Source: Flavobacterium anhuiense (lineage in GTDB: Bacteria; Bacteroidota; Bacteroidia; Flavobacteriales; Flavobacteriaceae). Taken from it: DNA of 64,000 bases. The position numbers and the translations under genes are program-made. Where the stretch lies: contig NZ_JUIV01000008.1 of NCBI RefSeq assembly GCF_004151235.1, positions 124,001-188,000 of the forward strand. The letters run 5' to 3'. Position 1 is the first letter of the stretch. The number at the start of each line of letters is the position of its first letter. Shown piece by piece: positions 8,066 through 16,834 of the stretch. The notes below the pieces were generated by a model. The model was given only the letters and a program-made list of their open reading frames with translations. It made no database searches and had not been told where the DNA came from.

Positions 8066-9391
8066 ATGAAAAAATATATAGTATTGTTTTTTGGGTTATT
8101 CTTACCTTTTTTGCTTTTTGGACAAGGCGATTTTTTATTGGAAAACAATGCAACAAAGGCCACAATACCTTTTAAATTGATAAATAACCTTGTTTTTATT
8201 CCTATAAAAGTTAATGGAGTTGAATTAAATTTCCTCCTAGATTCTGGTGTCGAAGAAACGATTCTGTTTAGTATGGAAGAAAAACAAGAAGTTAGTTTTA
8301 ACAATGTGGAGAAAATCAAACTTCGTGGTTTAGGAAGCGAGGAAGAAATAGAAGGCCTGAAATCGACAAAAAATATTCTGGAAACGCATGGCCTCAAATC
8401 TAGCGACCACATGGTCTTTATTATTTTAGATCAAAGCTTCAATTTGTCTTCTCATATTGGAATTCCTGTCAACGGAATTATCGGCCATAAATTCTTTCGA
8501 AATAATTATGTTGAAGTTAATTATCAGAAAAAGAAAATAATAGTTCACGCTAAAAGTGATAAATATGAGGAAAAACTAAACAGACAGTTTAGAATGGTTC
8601 CGATAACGGTAGAAAAGGCAAAGCCTTATATCATGACAACAGCAACTGTGAATAACGAAGAAATTCCGGCAAAGCTTTTAATTGATATTGGAAATAGTGA
8701 TGCTTTTTGGATTTTTGAAAACAATAAAATTAAGCTTCCAAACAAAAATTTTCCAGACTTTTTAGGAAAAGGCTTTAGTGGAGATATTGAAGGGCATCGC
8801 GCCAAAATTGATAAATTCTCGATTGATGAATTTGATTTTAAAAAACCAATTGTGTCTTTTCCTGATTCTGCCTCAATTCGTAATGTTAAGATGGTTCCAG
8901 GACGTATCGGATCTGTAGGAGGTGAAGTTTTAAAACGATTTACTTTAGTTTTGGATTATAAAGGAAAAAAGTTATACCTAAAAAAAAATAGTAAATATGG
9001 AGAACCCTTTACATACAATAAAAGCGGAATTACGATTCAGCACAATGGACTTCAGTGGGTGCAGGAAACGGTGCATCTAGAAACGGTACGAGTTGCTTCT
9101 TCAATGGATGAATTGCAGGAAAAAGATAAGAACAATAATAATTTTAAATATAAATTTGCTCTAAAACCTGTTTATGAAATTGTAAACGTGCGTAAGAATT
9201 CTGCAGCAGAAAAATGTGGATTACGCAAAGGAGATATTGTTGTAAGTATTAATAATACACAACCATATAAATATAGCCTTCAGCAGATCAATAACCTTTT
9301 AAAATCTGAAGATGACGTTTGGATAAATCTTGAAGTAGAAAGAAATAGTGTAGTCTTAAAATTTAGATTTAAACTAGAAGATGAATTGTAA
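8066..9391 (+). CDS. Secreted aspartyl-protease-like protein with C-terminal PDZ domain
   Basis: I chose the ATG at 8066 (441 aa) over an upstream TTG at 8060 because MKKYIVLFFGLFLPFLLFGQ is a clean signal peptide. Residues ~35-150 form a retropepsin-like half with the catalytic-type NFLLDSGVEETILF. A second, weaker half (~200-310) has AKLLIDIGNSDAFWIF, in which the DxG is preserved. Residues ~365-440 are a PDZ domain (SAAEKCGLRKGDIVVSINN). Such PDZ-aspartyl proteins are common in the periplasm of Bacteroidota; targets are unknown. It stands alone between the aminotransferase and the T9SS adhesin locus. Confidence 0.88.
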   Translation: MKKYIVLFFGLFLPFLLFGQGDFLLENNATKATIPFKLINNLVFIPIKVNGVELNFLLDSGVEETILFSMEEKQEVSFNNVEKIKLRGLGSEEEIEGLKSTKNILETHGLKSSDHMVFIILDQSFNLSSHIGIPVNGIIGHKFFRNNYVEVNYQKKKIIVHAKSDKYEEKLNRQFRMVPITVEKAKPYIMTTATVNNEEIPAKLLIDIGNSDAFWIFENNKIKLPNKNFPDFLGKGFSGDIEGHRAKIDKFSIDEFDFKKPIVSFPDSASIRNVKMVPGRIGSVGGEVLKRFTLVLDYKGKKLYLKKNSKYGEPFTYNKSGITIQHNGLQWVQETVHLETVRVASSMDELQEKDKNNNNFKYKFALKPVYEIVNVRKNSAAEKCGLRKGDIVVSINNTQPYKYSLQQINNLLKSEDDVWINLEVERNSVVLKFRFKLEDEL

Positions 9392-9541
9392 AAAAAAATG
9401 AATTACAGTTTTTTCGATTTATTGTAAAACCATGTTTTAACATGTTGTATTGCATAAATGTATTCTTTTTGTGAAAATAAGTTTACTAAAAAATGTGTTT
9501 TTTGTTAAATATTTTCTTATGTTTAATAAAAAAATTAATCT

Positions 9542-12175
9542 ATGGCAAAAAACTACATTAGCTACCACTATTTTGTATTGTTTTTTATTTTTTTTACCCT
9601 CATTTCTTCAAAACTAACTGCACAATGTGCTGGTGATGATAATACGAATGAATTAATTTGTGACGTCTCTAATCCAATTTATCAATCGGTAAATTTATTT
9701 TCTTTATTAGGAGGTTCTCCAGTTCCTGGCGGAACATGGACAGGAAGCAGCAAGCAAGGTTTAGATGCTGCTAATGGTGTTTTGAACGCGCAACTTATTC
9801 TTGGCGGTGGAACGTATTATTATACTTATACTGCTCCAGCGACTTCAGGATGTACAGATAATAAGGCTGTCGTTACGATTACGATAGGTGCCTATGTGGG
9901 GGTTGGTTCGGAAGCGACAGTTTGTAATAAATATCGAACTTTTAATCTTTTTACAGCTTTTGATAGTAAAGTAATGGGACCTCATGTAAATGGAACATTT
10001 ACAACCGCCGCAGGTATACCTGTGGAATCTACTATAAATATTGAGCAATACAAGGTCAAAACGACACTTAATTTCATTTATACTGTGCCAGCTGTGCTTG
10101 AATGTTCTCCTGACGAAAAGTCGACCAATGTACAGGTAACAGTTTATATAGCTCCAGAAGCAGGAGAAGCACAACATTTAGAATTGTGCGGTACTACCGA
10201 TTTGGCAGCATATACCGATTTGAATTTAAATGATAGGCTTACTGGTGAAGACCCAGATGGAACGTGGACAGGTATCGGAATAACATCGGCAACGGATCAT
10301 AATATTAATCTTCAAGAATTATTTGATGCAAATGGGCCAGGGGAATATTCTTATACGTATACTGTTTTAGCTGTTCCTAATAACTTTATATGTCCTGATG
10401 ATAATGCTACTGTAAAAATATTGCTCGAAAAAAGACTTGATTTTACAGGATCTAAAATCGTGGTTAGTAAAGATATCTGCGAATCTGAAATTGCCACAGC
10501 AACGTATTCGGCTAAAATTACGCAAGGACCAGATTCTATACCTAATGGAGTATACGACGTTAGTTTTAGTGTTGTCGGACCGGGAGCGTCTGGATCTGAA
10601 ACTGTAAGAGGAAATTTTGCAAATGGAGAATTTAACTTTCCAATTCGCTCGTCTTATTTTAAACAAGTGGGCCAATATACCATAACGGTTACGCGTATAT
10701 TGTCAACATCAAGTAAAGGAAAATGTGTAAATATCTTTAGTCCGTTTTCAACTATTTTGACTATTTATCCATTACCGCGTTTGACTAATGCTACATTATC
10801 GGCGCTTCCTATTTGTCAAAATGATGATGCTACAATTCAAGTCACAGCGCCTCAATTGCTCGATGGAAATTACCGTATTTCTTATAACGTAAATGGAGAT
10901 AATCTGGCTCTTGGCGAAATAGCAGAAATGCAGTCTGTTGGAGGAAAGGCTTCTTTTATAGTTCCAGGAAATTTGAATACAAGAAGCGGATTATCGGTAA
11001 TTAGTATTTATAGCATCACTGATATTACAAATCCTTCTCCTCAATGCAGCAATACGGCAAATGTAGCAGGGAATTTAAATATAAATCCGCTTCCAAATGC
11101 AGTAACTGTGGTGGCAAAAGTTAATGATTTCTGTTTGAATGCGCCTGTTACTGTTGCAGTTTCTGGTTTAGGAAGCTTAACGAATGCCAGTATTTCTTAT
11201 GCATTGTCTGAAAGCAATTCTTCATCCGTGCAAACTATTACAAAAGCAGTCACAAATGGAAAATTAGATTTTATTATTCCTGCCGAACTGCTTTTGAATA
11301 CAGGCGCCACAAAAATCACATTACTGAATTTAACCAATACAGTGACAAATTGTGATGTAGATTTAATCAACATTACAGACGATTTTGTAATAAATCCAAT
11401 TCCGCCAGCGCCAATTGTTGCAAATCAGCAGTTTTGTAAAGTTGATGAAGCAGTAATAGTCAACTTAGAGCCAAAAGGGGCGCAATATAAATGGTATAAT
11501 TCGGCAACAGCAACAACACCGTTAGCAGTTGATTATGTTTTAAAAACAGAAGATTATTTCGTTAGAGAAACTTCAGCAGCGGGCTGTACTTCAGAACCAG
11601 CCAAAATTTCGGTAATTATAAACGATACGCCAGCTCCTGAAATGACAGAAACGCCAGACTTCTGCGGATTGGCAAATCCGAAAATAAGTGACCTTTCCAG
11701 TAAAACCAATGTTCCCACTACCGTTGCTTGGTATGATGCGGTAGATGGAAATTTACTGCCGTCAACCACATTATTAGTCCATAATGCAACTTATTACGGA
11801 TATGATTTAAATGAAGTAACGAGATGCTTGTCTGAAAGTTACAGAGAAGTAAAAGTCTCTTTGCAAGACTGCGAGGTGGCTCAATACGAGTTTTTTATTC
11901 CAGACGGATTTTCGCCAAACGGAGATGGTGTAAACGATTCGTTTGTGATAAAAGATATTGAGTTTTTATACCCGAATTATACACTTGAAATTTATAATAG
12001 ATACGGAAACGGAATGTATAAAGGAGATAATAGTAAACCGGCTTGGGATGGTAAAAATTATGAAAAAAGCGGTATCGCAGGAGGTGTCGCGCCCAACGGA
12101 GTTTATTTTTATGTATTGCATTTCAATAAAGACAATAAACCGCCAAAACAAGGCCGTCTTTATTTAAATCGATAA
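9542..12175 (+). CDS. Large surface adhesin with gliding-motility-type (CHU_C) C-terminal sorting domain
   Basis: An 877-residue secreted protein. An N-terminal signal peptide (to about LTAQ) is followed by several Ig-like/PKD-like beta repeats with spaced Cys (C..D..A.V.. patterns). At ~690-780 lie Ig-like CHU_C-associated segments, and the last ~90 residues are a classic type B T9SS signal: FFIPDGFSPNGDGVNDSF, then LEIYNRYGN, then GVYFYVLHFN. Type B substrates are exported by T9SS and held at the cell surface by a partner PorP/SprF protein, and that gene follows 32 bp downstream. A role in adhesion or gliding is inferred. Confidence 0.93.
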   Translation: MAKNYISYHYFVLFFIFFTLISSKLTAQCAGDDNTNELICDVSNPIYQSVNLFSLLGGSPVPGGTWTGSSKQGLDAANGVLNAQLILGGGTYYYTYTAPATSGCTDNKAVVTITIGAYVGVGSEATVCNKYRTFNLFTAFDSKVMGPHVNGTFTTAAGIPVESTINIEQYKVKTTLNFIYTVPAVLECSPDEKSTNVQVTVYIAPEAGEAQHLELCGTTDLAAYTDLNLNDRLTGEDPDGTWTGIGITSATDHNINLQELFDANGPGEYSYTYTVLAVPNNFICPDDNATVKILLEKRLDFTGSKIVVSKDICESEIATATYSAKITQGPDSIPNGVYDVSFSVVGPGASGSETVRGNFANGEFNFPIRSSYFKQVGQYTITVTRILSTSSKGKCVNIFSPFSTILTIYPLPRLTNATLSALPICQNDDATIQVTAPQLLDGNYRISYNVNGDNLALGEIAEMQSVGGKASFIVPGNLNTRSGLSVISIYSITDITNPSPQCSNTANVAGNLNINPLPNAVTVVAKVNDFCLNAPVTVAVSGLGSLTNASISYALSESNSSSVQTITKAVTNGKLDFIIPAELLLNTGATKITLLNLTNTVTNCDVDLINITDDFVINPIPPAPIVANQQFCKVDEAVIVNLEPKGAQYKWYNSATATTPLAVDYVLKTEDYFVRETSAAGCTSEPAKISVIINDTPAPEMTETPDFCGLANPKISDLSSKTNVPTTVAWYDAVDGNLLPSTTLLVHNATYYGYDLNEVTRCLSESYREVKVSLQDCEVAQYEFFIPDGFSPNGDGVNDSFVIKDIEFLYPNYTLEIYNRYGNGMYKGDNSKPAWDGKNYEKSGIAGGVAPNGVYFYVLHFNKDNKPPKQGRLYLNR

Positions 12176-12207
12176 AACCTCTTTTTACATTTTAATACAG
12201 TTTTCAA

Positions 12208-13134
12208 ATGAAAAAAATAATACTCCTTATAAATTTCTTCTTCTATTTATCGGTCTCTGCACAGCAAGATCCAGAATACACGCATTATATGTACAATATG
12301 AGCGTAGTCAATCCTGCTTATGCGACAGGTGTTCCTGCCATGATGAATTTTGGTGGATTGTACAGAACGCAATGGGTGGGCGCTTATGGGGCTCCAAAAA
12401 CATTTACGTTTTTTGGACATACGGCGATTAATGATAAAATAGAAGCTGGTATTTCCTTTATTTCAGATGATATTGGAGATGGTGCCAAAAAAGAAAATAA
12501 TGTTTACGCCGATTTTGCATATGTTTTAAAATTAGGCGGAAAAAATAAATTGTCGCTGGGCTTAAAAGCGGGATTTTCATCCATGCAAACCAATTTTTAC
12601 GGATTTCGTTTTACAGATCCGCAGACGGATTTAGCTTTTGCAGAAAATATAAATGCAACCAAACCTAATATTGGAGTTGGAGCTTACTATTTTAGAGACA
12701 ATCTCTATGTTGGATTATCTGCGCCTAATTTGCTGAAATCAAAATACATTGAAGAAAAATCAGGAATTAACGCTTTTGGTTCTGAAGAAATACACACTTT
12801 TTTGACGGCCGGTTATGTTTTTCAGGTTAGCGATAAGGTGAAGTTGAAACCAGCATTTATGTCAAAATTTGTAAAAGGAGCACCAATTACTTTAGACGTC
12901 ACTGCGAATGTTTTGTATAATGAAAAGTTTGAATTTGGAGCTGCTTACAGAATTGATGATTCAGTTAGCGCTTTATTCAATATCAATGTTACGCCAACGC
13001 TGAGAGTGGGTTATGCCTATGATTATACGCTCACAAATTTCGGCCAGTTTAATTCAGGAACACATGAAATTATGCTATTGTTCGATTTGGATTTGTTAGG
13101 GAAAGGATTCGATAAATCACCAAGATTCTTCTAA
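12208..13134 (+). CDS. T9SS type B partner, PorP/SprF family outer membrane protein
   Basis: A 308-residue beta-barrel protein with a signal peptide (MKKIILLINFFFYLSVSAQ) and the family signature QDPEYTHYMYNMSVVNPAYAT. It is rich in alternating aromatic strands to the C-terminus. SprF-like proteins are needed for secretion or attachment of the type B substrate encoded next door. Spacing of 32 bp upstream and 1 bp downstream supports a three-gene operon: adhesin, PorP/SprF, OmpA. Confidence 0.95.
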   Translation: MKKIILLINFFFYLSVSAQQDPEYTHYMYNMSVVNPAYATGVPAMMNFGGLYRTQWVGAYGAPKTFTFFGHTAINDKIEAGISFISDDIGDGAKKENNVYADFAYVLKLGGKNKLSLGLKAGFSSMQTNFYGFRFTDPQTDLAFAENINATKPNIGVGAYYFRDNLYVGLSAPNLLKSKYIEEKSGINAFGSEEIHTFLTAGYVFQVSDKVKLKPAFMSKFVKGAPITLDVTANVLYNEKFEFGAAYRIDDSVSALFNINVTPTLRVGYAYDYTLTNFGQFNSGTHEIMLLFDLDLLGKGFDKSPRFF

Positions 13135-13135
13135 A

Positions 13136-15274
13136 ATGAAAAATATGAAAAAACTACTCGTTATTATATTCGTATTTTCAATACAGTTTATAAATGCACA
13201 GGATCAGGAATTGATTAGAGCAAAACGTTTTTTTGATAAAACGTATTACAGCGAAGCCATTATTTTATACCAAAAATTAGCTGACGAAAGGCCTTCGCAA
13301 GAAGTCATTAAAAACTTGGCCGATTCTTATTTCTATACCAATGATTTGGTTAAAGCCCAGCGTTATTATCGTTTTCTAATTGGCAATTACAGCAATAATT
13401 TAGACAGAGAATACTATTTTAGATATGCACAGACTTTAAAAGCAACAAATAGTATCGATGATGCAAATGCCAATTTAAAAGAATATTATGCTAAGTCTTC
13501 TAATCCAGAAGATCTTGCCAATTTTGAAAAAGAACTTAAAACTTTAGAAAATGTTACTGCAATCGGTAAGCGTTTTGAAATTAAAAACCTTGCTATAAAT
13601 ACGCCAAATTCTGAATTCGGAGCGGTTAAATACAAAGAGAATCTAGTTTTTGCAGGAGTGAAACTAAAGCCGGGTTTATTTGATAAAAAGTTTAAATGGG
13701 ATAACGAAACCTATTTAAATTTGGTTTCAATTCCTTTAAAGAACATCAATTCGGCAGATTCTATCATTCATTATTTTGCGAAAGAACTGAAAACTGGAAT
13801 GCATGAATCGAATGCTGTTTTTACAAAAGATGGCAAAACCATGTATTTTACGAGAAATAATTCTAAAAACGGAAAGAAGAAAAAAGACGACAAAAAAATC
13901 TCTAATCTTCAGATTTTTAAAGCAGAATTGGTAGAAGGAAAATGGACAAACGTTACGGCGCTTCCATTCAACAGTCCAAATTATTCTGTTGAGCATCCCG
14001 CTTTGAGTGCCGATGAAAAAGTATTGTATTTTGCTTCAGACATGCCGGGTTCTTTGGGATCATTTGATATTTATTCGGTAAACATAAATAAAGGAGCATT
14101 TGATACTCCGAAGAATTTAGGGCCGCAAATTAATACCAATAAGAGAGAACAGTTTCCTTTTGCCTCCACAGACAATAAATTATATTTTTCATCAGATGGA
14201 CATTTAGGTTACGGATCATTAGATGTTTTTGTTTCTGAAATAAATGGAAATGACTATTCAAAACCAGTAAATGTTGGACTTCCATTAAACTCTAATTTAG
14301 ATGATTTTGCGTTCAACGTTGATTCGAATACCAAAGAAGGATTTTTCGCGTCGAATAGAGAAGGAGGAAAGGGAAGCGACGATATTTATCAATTCAAAGA
14401 AATAAAAGATTTGATTGTTGAAGATTGCAAACAGTTTATTGCTGGAACAATTACAGATGTAGATACGCAATTAGTTCTAGAAAACGCAACGGTATTATTG
14501 CAAGATTCAGAAAATAAAACCTTAAATACAATCACAACTTCGGCTGACGGAAAATTCAGTTTTACGGTTGCCTGTGAGACTTCGTATAAGATTAGCGCTT
14601 TTAAAGAAAACTATACCAATGCTTCTAAAATATTGACCTTAGATAAAACTAGAGATAAAGTTAACGATGCTTCTTTGGCCTTGAGATCTTTAGAAGCCAT
14701 CAAAAAAGAAGAAAAACAAATTGCTGAAAATAAGAGAAAACAGGAAATTATTATTGAAGAAGAAAATAAGAAAAAAGAAGCTTTGGCTGCGCTTGAATTA
14801 AAAGAAAAAGAGAAAAAAGCCAAAGACGCGGCTATAGTTGCGGCCGAAATTAAAAAGAATGAAAAAGTAAAAGAGATTTTAGCTAAAGAAAAAGATGTTG
14901 TCAAAGACAAAGACCGTTTAATCATTAAAACAGACCCGATTTACTTTGATTATGATTTGTGGTACATTAGAAAAGAATCCAAAGTGATTTTAGGCAGAGT
15001 GGTTGAATTAATGAAAAAATATCCTGAAATGGTAATCGAAATTGGATCGCATACAGATTCAAGAGGAAATGAAAAATACAATGCCGATTTATCTCAAAAA
15101 AGGGCCAACTCAACTAGAGAGTTTATCATACAATCTGGAATTGAAGTCAAAAGAGTTTCAGCAAAAGGCTACGGAGAATCGGTTCCAATTATAAAATGCA
15201 AAACAGACGAATCGTGCTCAGAAGAAGAGCATGAATTGAATAGAAGATCTGAATTTGTAATTAAAAATTTATAA
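13136..15274 (+). CDS. PorE-like OmpA-family protein (TPR, PD40 propeller, CpRD, OmpA)
   Basis: A 712-residue periplasmic or outer-membrane-linked protein. After a signal peptide come TPR-like repeats (~25-125), a WD40/PD40 propeller (~150-410, with motifs such as LYFASDMPGSLGSFDIYSV), a carboxypeptidase-regulatory-like domain (~430-515), a long Lys/Glu-rich coiled coil (~515-600) and a C-terminal OmpA domain (IEIGSHTDSRGNEKYN, peptidoglycan binding). This is the architecture of PorE and of OmpA proteins in T9SS type B loci, which couple the export or anchoring complex to the cell wall. A second Met nine bases downstream is an equally good start. Confidence 0.94.
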   Translation: MKNMKKLLVIIFVFSIQFINAQDQELIRAKRFFDKTYYSEAIILYQKLADERPSQEVIKNLADSYFYTNDLVKAQRYYRFLIGNYSNNLDREYYFRYAQTLKATNSIDDANANLKEYYAKSSNPEDLANFEKELKTLENVTAIGKRFEIKNLAINTPNSEFGAVKYKENLVFAGVKLKPGLFDKKFKWDNETYLNLVSIPLKNINSADSIIHYFAKELKTGMHESNAVFTKDGKTMYFTRNNSKNGKKKKDDKKISNLQIFKAELVEGKWTNVTALPFNSPNYSVEHPALSADEKVLYFASDMPGSLGSFDIYSVNINKGAFDTPKNLGPQINTNKREQFPFASTDNKLYFSSDGHLGYGSLDVFVSEINGNDYSKPVNVGLPLNSNLDDFAFNVDSNTKEGFFASNREGGKGSDDIYQFKEIKDLIVEDCKQFIAGTITDVDTQLVLENATVLLQDSENKTLNTITTSADGKFSFTVACETSYKISAFKENYTNASKILTLDKTRDKVNDASLALRSLEAIKKEEKQIAENKRKQEIIIEEENKKKEALAALELKEKEKKAKDAAIVAAEIKKNEKVKEILAKEKDVVKDKDRLIIKTDPIYFDYDLWYIRKESKVILGRVVELMKKYPEMVIEIGSHTDSRGNEKYNADLSQKRANSTREFIIQSGIEVKRVSAKGYGESVPIIKCKTDESCSEEEHELNRRSEFVIKNL

Positions 15275-15328
15275 AATTATACTATGAAGAGAATCTTTTT
15301 TCTTTAATTTTATAGTGATATCAACAAA

Positions 15329-15823
15329 ATGAAAAATATTATGAGAAATCTAGCCTTGTCTTGTTTGCTTTTATCCGTTATTGGATTGCAAAGCTGTAAA
15401 AATGAAGAAAAACAAAAAGCTGCCGAAGCTGCAAAAGCTGAAGGAGAAACAGTAGTAAGCACTGCATGCTACAAAGCAATTTATGAAAAGGATACAATAG
15501 ATTTAAAATTGAACACTTTAAAGAACGGAAAATTATCTGGAGATATGGTTATGAGAGTGGCGCCTTCAACTGTTAGAACGGGTGAAGTTGCAGGAGAGTT
15601 TCATGGAGATACGCTGTTTGTAGATTATACTTTTAAGGACAACGTAAACGGAGACAAAACATTCAAGAATCCGATGGCGCTTTTAAAACGCAATAATCAG
15701 CTTATTTTAGGAAACGGAACGATGCAGACAACAATGGGAGTTACTTATTTAGTAAAAGATAAACCAATTGATTTTGAAAGCGTAAAGTACAAATTTGATG
15801 CCGCTGAATGCGCTGCTAAATAA
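15329..15823 (+). CDS. Small lipoprotein, unknown function
   Basis: A 164-residue lipoprotein with the lipobox VIGLQSCKNEE, then a short Ala/Glu/Lys linker. The beta-rich domain (IDLKLNTLKNGKLSGDM and onward) resembles small secreted lipocalin-like domains of Flavobacteriaceae, but I assign no family. It follows the T9SS locus by 54 bp and may be read through from it or have its own promoter. A terminator-like hairpin lies downstream. Confidence 0.8.
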   Translation: MKNIMRNLALSCLLLSVIGLQSCKNEEKQKAAEAAKAEGETVVSTACYKAIYEKDTIDLKLNTLKNGKLSGDMVMRVAPSTVRTGEVAGEFHGDTLFVDYTFKDNVNGDKTFKNPMALLKRNNQLILGNGTMQTTMGVTYLVKDKPIDFESVKYKFDAAECAAK

Positions 15824-15871
15824 AGAAGAAAGATTTGAGAGGCAAGATGTTTCTCTACAAAAATAAAACGA

Positions 15872-16137
15872 AGCTGTCTCAAAAGGACAGTTTTTTTATT
15901 GAACAGAAATATTTATAACATTTTTTTTGATCTGTAAAAACCCCAGCGGGGTGAAATGTTTATAGAATTGGTAATATCAAAAATGGATTAAGCTCCAGAG
16001 GAGCGACATATTTTTTCTGTAGACTTAATATATGACGCTCCTCTGGAGCTTTATGTTGTAATCATTTATTCTTTTACTATAAATATTTTGCTTCTCTGAA
16101 GCTTTTAAAAAAAAATAGCCGTCCATTTGAGACAGCT
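15872..16137. repeat. Intergenic element bounded by 19-nt inverted repeats (gap 15824-16165)
   Basis: The 342-bp gap between the lipoprotein and the DUF1573 gene holds AGCTGTCTCAAAAGGACAG (15872-15890) and an inverted copy, CCGTCCATTTGAGACAGCT (16119-16137), matching at 16 of 19 positions. Each end is also a terminator-like hairpin for the gene beside it (T-run at 15891-15897; AAAATAGC/GCTATTTT at the right). Between them lie a CCCCAGCGGGG mini-palindrome (about 15941-15951) and the 15-bp inverted repeat listed separately. No ORF. Confidence 0.6.
15991..16050. repeat. Perfect 15-bp inverted repeat (AGCTCCAGAGGAGCG)
   Basis: Left arm 15991-16005 and right arm 16036-16050 are exact reverse complements with a 30-nt spacer. 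Each arm also contains an internal CTCC-AGA-GGAG palindrome. The word looks like a dispersed Bacteroidota intergenic repeat. Confidence 0.7.
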
Positions 16138-16165
16138 ATTTTTGTTATTTTTAGATTTTAAATTC

Positions 16166-16546
16166 TTATTGGACTTCACCCTTAATTTTAAGAGCTACTC
16201 TTCCGTCAGGATAGTTTACTGCGTTTGTTTCAACAGTAATAGTTTTACGGATAGGTCCTGCGACCATATTATATTTTACATCGATTTTTCCTTTTTTGCC
16301 CGGCTGAATTGCTGCCGCTGGTTTTGTTACGATGATAGAACTTACTGTAGATTCTGCACCTGTAATTAATAAAGGAGCATCTCCAGTGTTTGTAAATTCA
16401 AAGGAACGAAGCCCATTGTCACTTTTAGAAATTTTTCCATAATCAATTGTATTATCAGGGGCTGCAAATTCAATTTTTGGGCCGTTTTGCGCATAACTTA
16501 TTGCACTAAACAATAAGACTGCAATAAAAGAGGCTGCATTTTTCAT
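16166..16546 (-). CDS. DUF1573 domain-containing secreted protein
   Basis: A 126-residue protein with a signal peptide ending at ISYAQ and a single Ig/ASH-like DUF1573 domain. The core is seen in IDYGKISKSDNGLRSFEFTN, then APLLITGAESTVSSIIVTKP and IQPGKKGKIDVKYN. The domain is abundant in Bacteroidota; a periplasmic or surface location is expected but the function is unknown. It is monocistronic, with a bidirectional terminator-like hairpin after it. Confidence 0.92.
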   Translation of the reverse strand: MKNAASFIAVLLFSAISYAQNGPKIEFAAPDNTIDYGKISKSDNGLRSFEFTNTGDAPLLITGAESTVSSIIVTKPAAAIQPGKKGKIDVKYNMVAGPIRKTITVETNAVNYPDGRVALKIKGEVQ

Positions 16547-16680
16547 ATGAAATCTTTTTTTAATTGTAAGTAAATATACATTCTTTTAATTAACACACAA
16601 ATTATTATTTCTCTTTTTATAGTCTACTTAATTATTTACTTTTGCTGTCAGTTATAAATACAAAAATTGAACCATTTTTT

Positions 16681-16826
16681 TGTTTAACTGTTTAATCGTT
16701 TATTTGTTTTGATCGTTGAGATTGATTTGTAAATGATTTTTTTAAACAGAAAATAAGAAAATAAATCAATTTGAACTCGATGATCAAAACCGATTAAACG
16801 GTTAAACAAATTAACGATTAAACAAC
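16681..16826. repeat. GTTTAATC word arrays, inverted pair upstream of valS
   Basis: A forward array (16681-16715, including TTTAATCGTTTATTTGTTTTG) and an inverted array (16781-16826) flank a 65-bp AT-rich centre. It is the same word family as around the four-helix-bundle gene, and the right arm ends 9 nt before the valS ATG. The rest of the 288-bp gap has no ORF. Confidence 0.6.
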
Positions 16827-16834
16827 CCTAGTAA

